From an uncultured Alphaproteobacteria bacterium (GTDB lineage Bacteria; Pseudomonadota; Alphaproteobacteria; Caulobacterales; Caulobacteraceae): a stretch of DNA of 64,000 nt. The translations under genes were made by a program, and so were the position numbers. Below the pieces are notes generated by a model, which saw nothing but the letters and a program-made list of their open reading frames with translations, searched no databases and was not told where the DNA came from. The stretch spans positions 1-64,000 of the forward strand of contig CAIJOB010000042.1 in assembly GCA_903822175.1 (NCBI GenBank), read 5' to 3'. Every line of letters starts with the position of its first letter. The stretch's first letter is position 1. This document shows positions 8,981 through 19,836 of the stretch, piece after piece.

Positions 8981-10234
8981 TCAGGCCTGCCCCGCCGCCG
9001 CGACCCGCCCGCCGCCGAACACGCCACGCCAGGTCAGCCCCCGCGTCGTCCAGACGATCAGCGCGAAGACGCCCGCCGCCGCCACGCCGACCGCCGCCTC
9101 CAGGATCAGCATGCCGCCCGAGCCGAAGCGTGTCTGGGCCCAGCCGTCCAGTAGCGTCATGACCAGGATCGGCACGTTCGAGAGCGAGGCCAGCATGTTG
9201 TACTTGGTGGCCGCCGCGCCCTTGCCGATGGCCTCCAGCGCCACCGCCGAGAACCCGCCGTACACGAAGCCGACGGTCAGGTTGTAGATCGTGGCGAAGA
9301 CGATGAAGGCCACCGCCGTGCGCGGCCCGACCGCCATGGCCACGGCCGCGGCCGCCGTCGCCAGGGCGAACAGGATGTAGCCCAGCTTCCGGTCCATCCG
9401 GTCGCACAGATAGCCCCCGGCGACAGAGCCCACGATGCTGACGGCGCCGCTGAGCACCCCGCCGATCAGCGCCACCTGGTCGGCGCTCGCGCCCCAGTCG
9501 CCGGCGAAGGCTGCCCACAGGTTCGACGCCGCACCGGTTCCGAGGGGGAGCAGCACCAGCACCGCCGCCAGCAGGCCGAGCCGCCGGATCAGCAGGCTCC
9601 AGACGTCCTGCGCTGCCTGCTTCAGCACCGTGAGATAGCCGCCCACCGCCTCACGGACCGGATCGGACAGGCCGCGAAGGCCGAACATGCAGATCAGCGA
9701 GAGCAAAGCCAGGCTCACGCCGGGCAGCCAGGCCTGGCTGGCGTGTTGGGCGATCCACAGGCCCAGGCCTCCGCCGAGGCCCCCTCCACCGACGTTGCCG
9801 GCCTGCGCCCAACCGCCGGCCCGGCCCTTTTGGCTCGGCGGCGTGTCGTAGGCCATCAGCCGCTCGACGCTCATGGCCGAGAAGGTGCTGGTGGCGTTCA
9901 TCGCGAAGACCACCACGCCGAACACCGGCAGCAGGGCCACGGTGTAGGGCATGACGGCGAAGGCCAGGAAACCCAGCACCGTCACCGCGACCGAGAGCCG
10001 GTACCAGATCTTCGGCGTCAGCGTGGTGTCGGCGAGCGGCGCCCACAGGAACTTCCAGGTGTTGGGAAGCAGCGACAGCGCCACCAGGCCCGCGACCTGC
10101 GCCACGCTCGCCCCGGCCTTGGTCAGCATGTAGGCGAGCGTCACCGACACATAGCCGAAGGTCGCGCCAAACGGCAGGAACAGCACCAGATAGACGGACG
10201 GATGCGGCGGCCGGTGCGGTGTGGGCTCGGTCAT
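8981..10234 (-). CDS. MFS transporter, AmpG/PAT-like
   Basis: Multiple TM helices; FLPFGATFGYVSVTLAYMLTKAG...NTWKFLWAPLADTT. Confidence 0.8.
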   Translation of the reverse strand: MTEPTPHRPPHPSVYLVLFLPFGATFGYVSVTLAYMLTKAGASVAQVAGLVALSLLPNTWKFLWAPLADTTLTPKIWYRLSVAVTVLGFLAFAVMPYTVALLPVFGVVVFAMNATSTFSAMSVERLMAYDTPPSQKGRAGGWAQAGNVGGGGLGGGLGLWIAQHASQAWLPGVSLALLSLICMFGLRGLSDPVREAVGGYLTVLKQAAQDVWSLLIRRLGLLAAVLVLLPLGTGAASNLWAAFAGDWGASADQVALIGGVLSGAVSIVGSVAGGYLCDRMDRKLGYILFALATAAAAVAMAVGPRTAVAFIVFATIYNLTVGFVYGGFSAVALEAIGKGAAATKYNMLASLSNVPILVMTLLDGWAQTRFGSGGMLILEAAVGVAAAGVFALIVWTTRGLTWRGVFGGGRVAAAGQA

Positions 10235-10446
10235 GCGGCGTCCCCCCAAAGACGACTGGACCGTAGTCAGATGGACGAGCATCGCCACTGCACATTTTTG
10301 ACCGGCTTTTGACCCGGCCTTTTTGAGCGACCCGGGCCGGCCACTCTTGGTTGAGCAGCCTGGTTAACCGGCGCCCCAAACGCCCGCCGCCCGATCCCCA
10401 GGCGTTCACGGTTTTCAAGCGGGGCGACGCGGTTTACGAGGGGCGG

Positions 10447-10461
10447 GAACAGATGCCGAAC
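10447..10461. promoter_or_regulatory. putative alphaproteobacterial LexA/SOS box upstream of ruvA
   Basis: GAAC-agatgcc-GAAC, 32 bp upstream of the ruvA ATG. Confidence 0.65.
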
Positions 10462-10493
10462 GCAATTTACACTTTCCGCGCGGGAGCCGCCTC

Positions 10494-11108
10494 ATGATCG
10501 GCCGCCTCTGGGGCGTCGTCGCCGAGGTCGGCGAGGAAGAGGCGCTGATCGACGTGGCCGGCGTCGGCTACGTCGTGCGCTGCGGCTCGCGCACGCTCTC
10601 CCGCCTGCCCGGAACCGGCGAGACCGCCACCCTGCACATCGAAAGCCAGTGGGGCGAGCAGACCGGCATGACCCTCTACGGCTTCCTCGACCGGCACGAG
10701 CGCCGCGCCTTTGTCATGCTGAAGACCATCCAGGGCGTCGGCCCCAAGGCGGCGTTGGCCGTCCTCGACGTCCTGCCGCCCGCCGAGCTGCAGGCCGCCG
10801 CCGGCCGCGGCGACCAGGCCGCCGTCTCCCGCGCCCAGGGCGTCGGCCCGAAGCTGGCCCTGCGCATCGTCACCGAACTGAAGGACAAGCCCATCGCCGA
10901 CGGCCTGGTCGCCGCCTTCCACGCCTCGGCCAGCCCCGCCACCCCCGCCAAGCCCTCCGCCACCGGCGAAGCCGTCGCCGCCCTCATGGGCCTGGGCGTC
11001 GCCGAACCCGCCGCCCGGCGGGTCGTGGAACAGGCCGCCCTGCGCCTGGGCGACGAGGCCGAAGCGCCGGCGCTCATCAAGGCGGCGCTGCAGGAGCTGG
11101 GGCGGTGA
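10494..11108 (+). CDS. ruvA: Holliday junction branch migration protein RuvA
   Basis: [28 protein letters not shown]...[17 protein letters not shown]. Confidence 0.95.
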   Translation: MIGRLWGVVAEVGEEEALIDVAGVGYVVRCGSRTLSRLPGTGETATLHIESQWGEQTGMTLYGFLDRHERRAFVMLKTIQGVGPKAALAVLDVLPPAELQAAAGRGDQAAVSRAQGVGPKLALRIVTELKDKPIADGLVAAFHASASPATPAKPSATGEAVAALMGLGVAEPAARRVVEQAALRLGDEAEAPALIKAALQELGR

Positions 11109-11117
11109 TCCTGGCCA

Positions 11118-11242
11118 GCACCCCCTCCACCCTTCGGGTCCCCCTCCCCCGAAGTGTGCCCTTCGGGGGAGGAACTAAGCGCCGTCGGTTCCTCACCCGC
11201 TTTAGCGGGGGAGGGGGACCACGAAGTGGTGGAGGGGGCGCT
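11118..11242. repeat. dispersed intergenic repeat, copy A, between ruvA and ruvB
   Basis: agcaccccctccacccttcgggtccccctccccc...gggggagggggaccacgaagtggtggagggggcgct; near-palindromic ends; also at 24336 and 61257. Confidence 0.8.
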
Positions 11243-11268
11243 GCGGCCGCACTGAGCGGGGAACAGCC

Positions 11269-12300
11269 ATGACCCGCCTCGTCTCCGGCGAGCCCGCGCC
11301 GCTCGAAGCCCCCGACAAGGCGCTCCGCCCCCAGACGCTGGCCGAATTCGTCGGCCAGGAGCAGGCCAAGGGGAACCTCCGCGTCTTCATCGAGGGCGCC
11401 AAGTCGCGCGGCGAGGCGCTGGACCATGTGCTGTTGTTCGGCCCGCCGGGCCTGGGCAAGACCACGCTGGCCCAGATCGTCGCCCGTGAGCTGGGCGTCA
11501 ACTTCCGCGCCACCTCCGGGCCGGTGCTGGCCAAGGCCGGCGACCTCGCCGCGATCCTCACCAATCTCGAGCCCAACGACGTCCTGTTCATCGACGAGAT
11601 CCACCGCCTGCCCGCCAACGTCGAGGAGATCCTCTATCCGGCGATGGAAGACCACGTGCTGGACCTGATGATCGGCGAGGGCCCCTCGGCCCGCTCGATC
11701 CGCATCGACCTGGCGCCCTTTACCCTCGTCGCGGCGACGACACGCGCTGGCCTGCTCGCCACCCCGCTGCGCGACCGGTTCGGCATCCCGATCCGCCTGG
11801 AGTTCTACACGCCCGCCGAACTGCAGAAGGTGCTGACCCAGGCCGCCGCCAAGCTTGGCCTCGCCCTCCACCCCGAAGGCGCCGCCGAGATTGCCGCCCG
11901 CTCGCGAGGCACGCCGCGGGTCGCCGGCCGGCTGATGCGCCGGGTCCGCGACTTCGCCGCCTCCGATGGCGTCGAGCTGATCGACCGCAAGGCGGCCGCC
12001 AGCGCCTTGGCCCGCCTCGACGTCGATGAGCACGGCCTGGACGCGCTCGACCGCAAGTACCTCCGCGCGCTCATCGAGAACTACGCCGGCGGCCCGGCCG
12101 GCGTCGAAACCCTCGCCTACGCCATCGCCGAGGCCCGCGACGCCGTCGAGGACGTCATCGAGCCCTTCCTCCTCCAACAGGGCTTCATCCAGCGCACGCC
12201 CCGCGGCCGCATGGCCTGCGCCAAGGCCTACGCGCACCTCGGCCTGATGGCCCCGAAAGGCGTCGGTCAGGCCCAGCCCGGGGACCTGTTCGATGAGTGA
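11269..12300 (+). CDS. ruvB: Holliday junction DNA helicase RuvB
   Basis: Walker [36 protein letters not shown]-terminus. Confidence 0.95.
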   Translation: MTRLVSGEPAPLEAPDKALRPQTLAEFVGQEQAKGNLRVFIEGAKSRGEALDHVLLFGPPGLGKTTLAQIVARELGVNFRATSGPVLAKAGDLAAILTNLEPNDVLFIDEIHRLPANVEEILYPAMEDHVLDLMIGEGPSARSIRIDLAPFTLVAATTRAGLLATPLRDRFGIPIRLEFYTPAELQKVLTQAAAKLGLALHPEGAAEIAARSRGTPRVAGRLMRRVRDFAASDGVELIDRKAAASALARLDVDEHGLDALDRKYLRALIENYAGGPAGVETLAYAIAEARDAVEDVIEPFLLQQGFIQRTPRGRMACAKAYAHLGLMAPKGVGQAQPGDLFDE

Positions 12301-12778
12301 CCCGCCCCGCCGCGGCTTGATGAGCGATCAGGACACCGCGCCTTCCGCCGGCTGGCTGGTCGGCCGCGAACATCAGCTGCCGGTGCGCATCTACTACGAG
12401 GACACCGACTTCACCGGCGTCGTCTATCACGCCAACTACCTGCGCTATTTCGAGCGCGGGCGGAGCGACTTCTTCCGCGTGGTCGGCGTCAGCCATTCGG
12501 CCTTGCTGGAACAGCCCAATCCCAGCGCCTTTACGATCACTCGCATCACCGTCGACTTCAAACGGGCCGCCCGCATCGACGACGCGCTGCTGGTCCGCAC
12601 GACCTACGACAGCGTCAAGGGCCCGCGCCTGTTCATCAGCCAGCGGATCACCCGGGCTGAGGAACTGATCGCCAACGCCCAGGTGGAGGCGGCCTGCATC
12701 GACCTCGCCGGCCGCGCCATCCGCCCACCGGCTGGACTTAAGGAGGCTCTGGCCCCGCTGTTTGCCGACTCGCCATAA
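12293..12778 (+). CDS. ybgC: Tol-Pal-associated acyl-CoA thioesterase YbgC
   Basis: [32 protein letters not shown] hotdog signature; first gene of the tol cluster; alternative start 12320. Confidence 0.92.
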   Translation: MSDPPRRGLMSDQDTAPSAGWLVGREHQLPVRIYYEDTDFTGVVYHANYLRYFERGRSDFFRVVGVSHSALLEQPNPSAFTITRITVDFKRAARIDDALLVRTTYDSVKGPRLFISQRITRAEELIANAQVEAACIDLAGRAIRPPAGLKEALAPLFADSP

Positions 12779-12851
12779 GTTCGCCATCGCCTAGCGCCAC
12801 GACCTTTTCTTCCCCGCCGCGTTACTTGTCTTGGGAGCTCCTGGACCTCGC

Positions 12852-13556
12852 ATGGATTCCGCCGCCGCCGTTACGCCAGAGAGCTTCAACTTCTTCGTCC
12901 TGTTCATGCAGGCCGACTGGATCGTGAAGCTGGTCATGCTGGGCCTGGCCGGCGCCTCGCTCTGGTCCTGGACCGTGATCATCGACAAGAGCGTCCGCTT
13001 CTCGTCGCTCAACCGCGAGGCCAACGCCTTCGAGGACGCCGTGGCCTCGGGCAAGAGCCTGGAGGACGTCGCGTCGGAGGCCGGCGAACGCCCGCGTCAC
13101 GCGCTCCCCCGCATGCTGCAGGGCGCGCTGCGCGAATGGCGCGACGCGCGGGCCAAGGGCCTGACCAACGACAGTCAGGCCGCCTTCCTGATCCAGCGCA
13201 TCGACCGCGGCCTCGACGCCGCCATCGCCCGCGAAAGCTCGCGCATCGAAGACGGTCTGGGCTCGCTGGCCATCGTCGCCACCGCGTCGCCTTTCATTGG
13301 GCTGTTCGGGACGGTGTGGGGTATCATGCACTCCTTCCAGGCGATCGCGATCCAGAAGAACACCTCGCTGGCCGTCGTCGCCCCCTCGATCGCCCAGGCC
13401 CTGTTCGCCACCGCCATCGGCCTTGCCGCGGCGATCCCGGCCTACATCGCGTTCAACGCCTTCTCGACAGCCGCGGGCAAGTTCGCCGGCCGGCTCGAGG
13501 GCTTCGCCGACGACCTCTCCACCGCCATCCAGCGACGCCTGGCGGAGCGGGTCTAG
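12852..13556 (+). CDS. tolQ: Tol-Pal protein TolQ
   Basis: ExbB/TolQ pattern LAIVATASPFIGLFGTVWGIMHSFQAIA. Confidence 0.93.
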   Translation: MDSAAAVTPESFNFFVLFMQADWIVKLVMLGLAGASLWSWTVIIDKSVRFSSLNREANAFEDAVASGKSLEDVASEAGERPRHALPRMLQGALREWRDARAKGLTNDSQAAFLIQRIDRGLDAAIARESSRIEDGLGSLAIVATASPFIGLFGTVWGIMHSFQAIAIQKNTSLAVVAPSIAQALFATAIGLAAAIPAYIAFNAFSTAAGKFAGRLEGFADDLSTAIQRRLAERV

Positions 13557-13559
13557 GCC

Positions 13560-14065
<506 letters not shown>

Positions 14066-14069
<4 letters not shown>

Positions 14070-14866
14070 CCCGCCGGGAGCTACAGCCTGCCATGCTGGG
14101 GTCGGTGCTGCTGCACGCGACCGTGGCCGCGCTGCTGCTCATCTCCCTGAACTTCACCCACGACCTGAAGGTCGGCTCGGTGGTGCCGGTGACCATCGTC
14201 AGCCGCGCGCCGGACGCCGACCTCAAGCCTGTCGAGCAGGCGCCGGTGGAACAGACCGCCCAGACCGAGACGCCGGTCCCCGAAGCGCCCCACCAGTCGA
14301 CACCGCCGAAGCCGGAGCCGAAACCCGTCCCGCCGCCGACGCCCAAGCCGGTTCCGACGCCCAAGGAGGTCAAGCCGATCCCGACGCCGGCGCCTGCCAA
14401 GCCGGCGCCGCCAGCCAAGCCAGAGAAGACGCTGGACCTCGACGCGCTGTCGGCCAGCGTCTCCAAGATGGCCAAGCCCGCCCCGCCTAAGCCGTCCTCG
14501 GCGCCCAAGGGCCCGGCCCGGCCCGACACCGCGCTGGTCGCCCGCCAGACGGTGGGGACCGGCGTCTCCGCCGCCGCCATGAGCGGCCTGGCCGATGAGC
14601 TGCAGCGGCGCTGGAACCCCAACTGCGACGTGGAGGGCGGCCGCGACATCCAGTTGCGCGTAACCTTCACCATCGGCCAGGGCGGCCAGGTGGTCGGCGA
14701 TGCGGTGCCGCAGATCAAGAGCGGCTCGGGCGACGTGGCCCGCGCCGCCGCCGACCGCGCCGTCCGCGCCGTCTATGCCGCGGCGCCCTTCCGGTCCCTG
14801 CCACGCGAGTTCTACGGTGAGAAGATCGCGGTCAACTTCAACGCGCGCGAGGCCTGCTCAGGATGA
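14066..14866 (+). CDS. tolA: TolA-like cell envelope protein
   Basis: N-terminal TM, Pro/Lys-rich linker ([20 protein letters not shown]), TolA/TonB-like C-terminus; position between tolR and tolB; GTG start. Confidence 0.85.
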
Positions 14867-16170
14867 CCCAGTTTTCCAAACGGACCCTGCTGACGGCCAT
14901 GGCCGCCTTGCCGGCCGCCGCGCTCTTTGTGCCTAGGGCCGCCTGGGCGGACATCGAGGTCAACGTCAACCGCGCCGACGTCCAGCCCCTGCCGATCGCC
15001 ATTCCCGCTTTCGGCGGCGGCCAGGTCGGCGTCGATATCGTCGGCGTGATCGCCAGCGACCTGCAGCGCTCGGGCCTGTTCAGGCCGCTGGACCCGGCGA
15101 GCTTCACCGACCGCGACCTCAACGCGGCGGTGCAGCCCAACTACCCGGCCTGGCAGAAAATCAACGCCCAGGCCCTGCTCTACGGCCAGGCCAGCGCCGC
15201 CGGCAGCGGCCTGCAGGTGGACATCCGCATCTGCGACGTCTTCGCCGAGAAGGAACTGAAGGGGCAGCGCTTCACCGCCAGCCCGGAGAACTGGCGGCGC
15301 GTGGCGCACAAGATCGCCGACTTCGTCTATGAGCTGCTGACCGGCGAGAAGGGCTATTTTGACACCCGCATCGCCTTCGTCGCCGAGACGGGCGCGCGCG
15401 GCTCCAAGACCAAGCGCCTAGGGATCATGGACCAGGACGGGGCCAATCCGCAGTACCTGACCGACGGCTCGGCGACGATCATGACGCCGCGCTTCTCCTC
15501 CACCAGCCAGCAGTTGACCTACATGGAGCTGCGGCCGGAAGGCTCGAAGATCTACCTCCTGGACCTCGACACCACGCGCCGAGAGAGCCTGGGTGAGTTC
15601 AAGGGCATGGTGTTCTCGCCACGCTTCTCGCCGGACGGATCGAAGGTCGCCTTCTCCGTCGAGCGCGGCGGCAACAGCGACATCTTCATGATGGATCTGA
15701 GGAGCCGGGCCACGACCCGGCTGACCGTCGATCCGGCCATCGACACCTCGCCGTCGTTCTCGCCCAACGGCGCGCAGATCGTCTTCAACTCCGACCGATC
15801 CGGCTCGCCGCAGATCTACATCATGGGCGCCGACGGCTCGAGCCCGCGGCGGATCAGCTTCGCTCAGGGCCGCTACACCGCGCCTGTCTGGAGCCCGACC
15901 GGCGAGTTCATCGCCTTCACCAAACAGACCGGCGGCGAGTTCCATATCGGGGTCATGAAGCCCGACGGCTCGGACGAACGGATTCTCACCTCCAGCTACC
16001 TCGACGAGGGGCCTGCCTGGGCGCCGAACGGCCGGGTGCTGGTGTTCACCCGCCAGGGCGCGGGCGGCGGCTCGAAGCTGTGGAGTGTCGATGTCACCGG
16101 CCGCACCCTGCAACCCTTGCCCTATCCCGGCGCCGGATCCGACCCGGCCTGGTCGCCGCTATTGAACTGA
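14863..16170 (+). CDS. tolB: Tol-Pal protein TolB
   Basis: Repeated beta-propeller motifs ([32 protein letters not shown]). Confidence 0.94.
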   Translation: MTQFSKRTLLTAMAALPAAALFVPRAAWADIEVNVNRADVQPLPIAIPAFGGGQVGVDIVGVIASDLQRSGLFRPLDPASFTDRDLNAAVQPNYPAWQKINAQALLYGQASAAGSGLQVDIRICDVFAEKELKGQRFTASPENWRRVAHKIADFVYELLTGEKGYFDTRIAFVAETGARGSKTKRLGIMDQDGANPQYLTDGSATIMTPRFSSTSQQLTYMELRPEGSKIYLLDLDTTRRESLGEFKGMVFSPRFSPDGSKVAFSVERGGNSDIFMMDLRSRATTRLTVDPAIDTSPSFSPNGAQIVFNSDRSGSPQIYIMGADGSSPRRISFAQGRYTAPVWSPTGEFIAFTKQTGGEFHIGVMKPDGSDERILTSSYLDEGPAWAPNGRVLVFTRQGAGGGSKLWSVDVTGRTLQPLPYPGAGSDPAWSPLLN

Positions 16171-16292
16171 GTTCGTGCTGGGGCCTTTCCCCTGAAGGGC
16201 TCCAGGGTTGCGCCGCGAGGCGGACCACTAGATTCTCACCCCGCGCCGCCTCTTAGATCAGGGCGTCGCGCCTTTCGAAGGAGACGTCTCCC

Positions 16293-16865
16293 ATGGTCAC
16301 CACCGTAAACGCCAGGAGCGCCCTGCGACTGACGCTCATCGCCGCCGGCGCCCTCTCGCTCGCCGCTTGCGGCCACGGTCCCAAGCCGTCCTATCCGACC
16401 AGCCAGGCGACACAGGCGCCGCACAGCGCCGAGCCCTCGCGCCCGCAGGCCATGCCGAACCGGACCGAGCCGGTGACCCAGAACGCGCTCCCGGGCTCTG
16501 AGCGCGACTTCACCGTCAACGTCGGCGACCGGGTCTACTTCGACTACGACATGTTCACGGTCCGCGGCGACGCGACGCCGCTGCTCGATGCACAGTCCGA
16601 CTGGCTGAAGCGCTATCCGGCCGTGCAGGTGCGCATCGAAGGCAACGCCGACGAACGTGGCACCGAGGAATATAACCTCGCGCTCGGCGCCCGCCGCGCC
16701 AACGCGGTGCGGGAATACCTGGTCGCCCACGGCGTCGCCGCCACCCGCATCACCACCGTCTCCTTCGGCAAGGAAAAGCCGATCGACACCGGCGCGGGCG
16801 AACAGGCCGAAGCCCATAACCGCAACGGCCACACCGCGATCGTCAGCGGCGCCCGGATGCAATGA
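16293..16865 (+). CDS. pal: peptidoglycan-associated lipoprotein Pal
   Basis: Lipobox LSLAACGH; OmpA domain VRIEGNADERGTEEYNLALGARRANAVREYL. Confidence 0.93.
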   Translation: MVTTVNARSALRLTLIAAGALSLAACGHGPKPSYPTSQATQAPHSAEPSRPQAMPNRTEPVTQNALPGSERDFTVNVGDRVYFDYDMFTVRGDATPLLDAQSDWLKRYPAVQVRIEGNADERGTEEYNLALGARRANAVREYLVAHGVAATRITTVSFGKEKPIDTGAGEQAEAHNRNGHTAIVSGARMQ

Positions 16866-17761
16866 CACCCAAACGACCCTTGCGTCTGCTGGGAGCCTGC
16901 GCGGCGATCGCCCTGATCGCCGCGCCGGTCGTCTCGCCAAGCCTCGCCTTCGCGCAGACTCCGATGGACGACCCGCTGGACGCGCGCGACGCCAAGCGGC
17001 TCGACCGCATGGAAAAGGTCGTGCGCGAACTGCGCGACATCGTCTTCAAGGCCCAGAAGACCGGCGCCCCGGTGGTGGTCGAACCCGCCGACACCGACGC
17101 ACGGTTGGCGGACATCGCCACCAAGATCGGCGATATCGAGCAGACGATCACCAAGCTCAACGGCTCGCTGGAGACCACCACCCACGAGCTCGACCAGACG
17201 AAGCGCGAGAACACCCAGCTCCGCGCCCAGGTGAAATCGCTCGGCGACCGCCTTACCGCCGACGAGCAGAAACTGGCCGATGCGGCGCAAGCCGCCCAGG
17301 CTGCGGCGGCGGCTCAGGCCAGTCCGCCAGCGGCGGCAGAGCCCGCGCCACCGGCCGACCCGAAGGCCGCGGCGGCCGCTTCCAACGCCGCCTTCACCAA
17401 AGCGCGCCAGCTGATGCTGAGCGGCGACTACGACTCCGCCCAGACCGCGTTCAGCGACTACGTCACCAACTATCCTGACACCCCACGCGCGCCGGAGGCC
17501 CGCTACTGGTGGGGCAAGACGCTCGCGGTGAACGGGGACTATGCGCGGGCCGCGGGCGCCTTCATCGGCGCGATCCGCGGCTGGCCGCAGACCGCCTGGG
17601 CGCCCGACGCCGTCGTCGAACTTGGCCGCGCCCTGGTGCAGCTGAAAAAGCCCGCCGACGCCTGCCAGACGCTGATGGAGCTGAACCACCGCTATCCCAA
17701 GGCGCCGGACGCCATCAAATCGCGCGCCGCGACGGTGCGCGTCCAGGCGAAGTGCGGGTAG
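16862..17761 (+). CDS. cpoB: Tol-Pal-associated protein CpoB/YbgF
   Basis: Signal peptide, coiled coil, C-terminal TPRs; position after pal. Confidence 0.88.
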   Translation: MTPKRPLRLLGACAAIALIAAPVVSPSLAFAQTPMDDPLDARDAKRLDRMEKVVRELRDIVFKAQKTGAPVVVEPADTDARLADIATKIGDIEQTITKLNGSLETTTHELDQTKRENTQLRAQVKSLGDRLTADEQKLADAAQAAQAAAAAQASPPAAAEPAPPADPKAAAAASNAAFTKARQLMLSGDYDSAQTAFSDYVTNYPDTPRAPEARYWWGKTLAVNGDYARAAGAFIGAIRGWPQTAWAPDAVVELGRALVQLKKPADACQTLMELNHRYPKAPDAIKSRAATVRVQAKCG

Positions 17762-17778
17762 CAGCCGCCCACGCGCCC

Positions 17779-18933
17779 GTGACCGCCGGCCTCGAACACG
17801 CGGTCGGCGAGCGCCTCGACCGCCGCCTGCAGGACGGCAGCCCGCGCCCGGTAGCGGTTGCGCTTTCCGGGGGCGGAGACTCCCTGGCCCTGGCGCTGGT
17901 CGCCGCCCAGTGGGGGCGGCGCACGGGCCGTCCCCTGCTGGTCCTGACCGTCGACCATCGCCTGCGCTCCGAGAGCACCGCCTGGACTGAGGCCTGCGCC
18001 GCCACCGCCGCACGGCTCGGCGCCGATTTCCGCGCACTTGCCTGGACCGGCGACAAGCCCACGACCGGCCTCCCCGCCGCCGCTCGCCACGCCCGTCACG
18101 CCCTGCTGGCCGACGCCGCCCGTGAGGCCGGCGCCCGCGTGATCCTGATGGGCCACACCGCCGACGACAGGCTTGAGGCGCAGTTGATGCGCGACGCCGG
18201 ATCGACCACACCGGACCCCCGCGAGTGGGCGCCCTCGCCCGCCTGGCCGCAAGGCCGCGGCGTCTTCCTGCTGCGGCCGATGCTCCGCATACGGAGAGAC
18301 GACATCCGCCAGTGGCTCACCGAGCGCGGCGAAAGCTGGATCGACGACCCCACCAATGAGGACCGGACCTACGCCCGGCCCCGCGCGCGGCAAGCGCTGG
18401 CGGTGGGCGCGACGCCGGTCGAGGACGCGACAGATGCTTCGGCCAATCCCCTCGCGCTGGCGTGCCGCGAGGACACCCGAGGCGGCCTCCGGATCGCCCG
18501 GGCGGCCTTCCGCGACGCCGCGCCCGGCGCGCGGGCGAGGTTCGTGTCCGCCGCCTGCCTCTGCGCCGCAGGAACCGACCGGCCGCCGAGCCGCGAGAAG
18601 GTCGAGCGGCTGATCGAACGGCTGGCCGGCGAGGAGGTCTTCACCGCCAGCCTAGCCGGTGCGCGCATCAGCGCTGACCCTGACGCCGCGAGCTTCGGCC
18701 GCGAGCCGGGCGAGGCCGCGCGGGGCGGCCTCATGCCCCTGTCACTGAAGGCCGGCGAGACCGGCGTCTGGGACGGGCGGTTCGAGATCGCCACCGACCG
18801 CGACCTTGAGGTTCAAGCGCTGCGGCGGACAACCTTGCCCGTGGCCGCGGATGGCGGAGCGTTGAACGCCGCGCCCCTCGCCTACGCGCGCCTGCTCGCG
18901 GCCTGCGGCGTCATCGAGCGCGAGCCCGCCTAG
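17779..18933 (+). CDS. tilS: tRNA(Ile)-lysidine synthase TilS
   Basis: PP-loop VALSGGGDSLALALVA; VLTVDHRLRSES; GHTADDRLEAQLMR; GTG start inferred. Confidence 0.85.
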   Translation: MTAGLEHAVGERLDRRLQDGSPRPVAVALSGGGDSLALALVAAQWGRRTGRPLLVLTVDHRLRSESTAWTEACAATAARLGADFRALAWTGDKPTTGLPAAARHARHALLADAAREAGARVILMGHTADDRLEAQLMRDAGSTTPDPREWAPSPAWPQGRGVFLLRPMLRIRRDDIRQWLTERGESWIDDPTNEDRTYARPRARQALAVGATPVEDATDASANPLALACREDTRGGLRIARAAFRDAAPGARARFVSAACLCAAGTDRPPSREKVERLIERLAGEEVFTASLAGARISADPDAASFGREPGEAARGGLMPLSLKAGETGVWDGRFEIATDRDLEVQALRRTTLPVAADGGALNAAPLAYARLLAACGVIEREPA

Positions 18934-18935
18934 CC

Positions 18936-19829
18936 TTAGCGGTGGGTTGTCGCCAGCACGTGCTCTACGCCGCGCACGATGGGGTCAGCGAACCGCCGCC
19001 CGAGCAGGTTCGCGTGCCCGGCGCCCGGCACGTGTTCGATGTAGCCGTTCAGCGAGGCCAGCGCCGGGACCGACTGCACCTCCTTCAGCGCTGTGACGGT
19101 GTTCTCGGCGCCGGCGGTGATCACCGCGATCGGCATGGCGGCGGGGAAGTCGCCGGCCCGGGCCTGGTCGGAGGTGGCGCGCCATTGGCTAACCTCCTCG
19201 GCGGCCCAGCGGGCGTGGCTGGGTGAGCCGAAAATGCGGCGCTTCTCCGCCGAGGCTTCCGGCGGCAGGCCGATCCGGTCGCCGGCGACGGCGGCCAGCG
19301 GGCGCATCATCCCGTACTTCGCCCCTTCGCTGGTCCAGCCAAGGATGCGGCTGAAGGCGTCGACGCCCTTGCCGCCGATCGGATGGTTGATCACGTCCGG
19401 CGTCACCGCGTCCACCAGCACCACGCCCAGCGCCTGCTTGGGATGGGTCAGGGCATAGAGTCTGACCATCAGCCCGCCCATGGAGTGCCCGGTCAGCACG
19501 AACGGCCCGGCCTCCTCCAGTTCCCGCAACAGGCTCGCCAGGTCGGAGACGATAGCGGCGCCGTCGCGCGGCTTCGGCCCGGGCTCGGAGTGGCCCAGGC
19601 CCGCGCGGTCATAGGCGAGGCTCGCCAGCCCCTTGGCCGCGAGCTTTTCCTGCACCACCGCCCAGTCCGAGGCGCAGCCGAAGGCGCCATGCTCCAGCAC
19701 CACCGTCGGCCGCTCGCTCTTCGGTCCGGCCCGGACCACCCGCAGCCGCCGCCCGCCCACATCGACCATCTCGCCCCGAGGAGTCCTCTTGGCGGCTTTG
19801 GGCGATGGCAGGGCGGGCGCAATGGACAT
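18936..19829 (-). CDS. alpha/beta hydrolase
   Basis: VVLEHGAFGCASDW; nucleophile elbow LTGHSMGGLMVRLYA. Confidence 0.85.
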   Translation of the reverse strand: MSIAPALPSPKAAKRTPRGEMVDVGGRRLRVVRAGPKSERPTVVLEHGAFGCASDWAVVQEKLAAKGLASLAYDRAGLGHSEPGPKPRDGAAIVSDLASLLRELEEAGPFVLTGHSMGGLMVRLYALTHPKQALGVVLVDAVTPDVINHPIGGKGVDAFSRILGWTSEGAKYGMMRPLAAVAGDRIGLPPEASAEKRRIFGSPSHARWAAEEVSQWRATSDQARAGDFPAAMPIAVITAGAENTVTALKEVQSVPALASLNGYIEHVPGAGHANLLGRRFADPIVRGVEHVLATTHR

Positions 19830-19836
19830 CTGGGCG

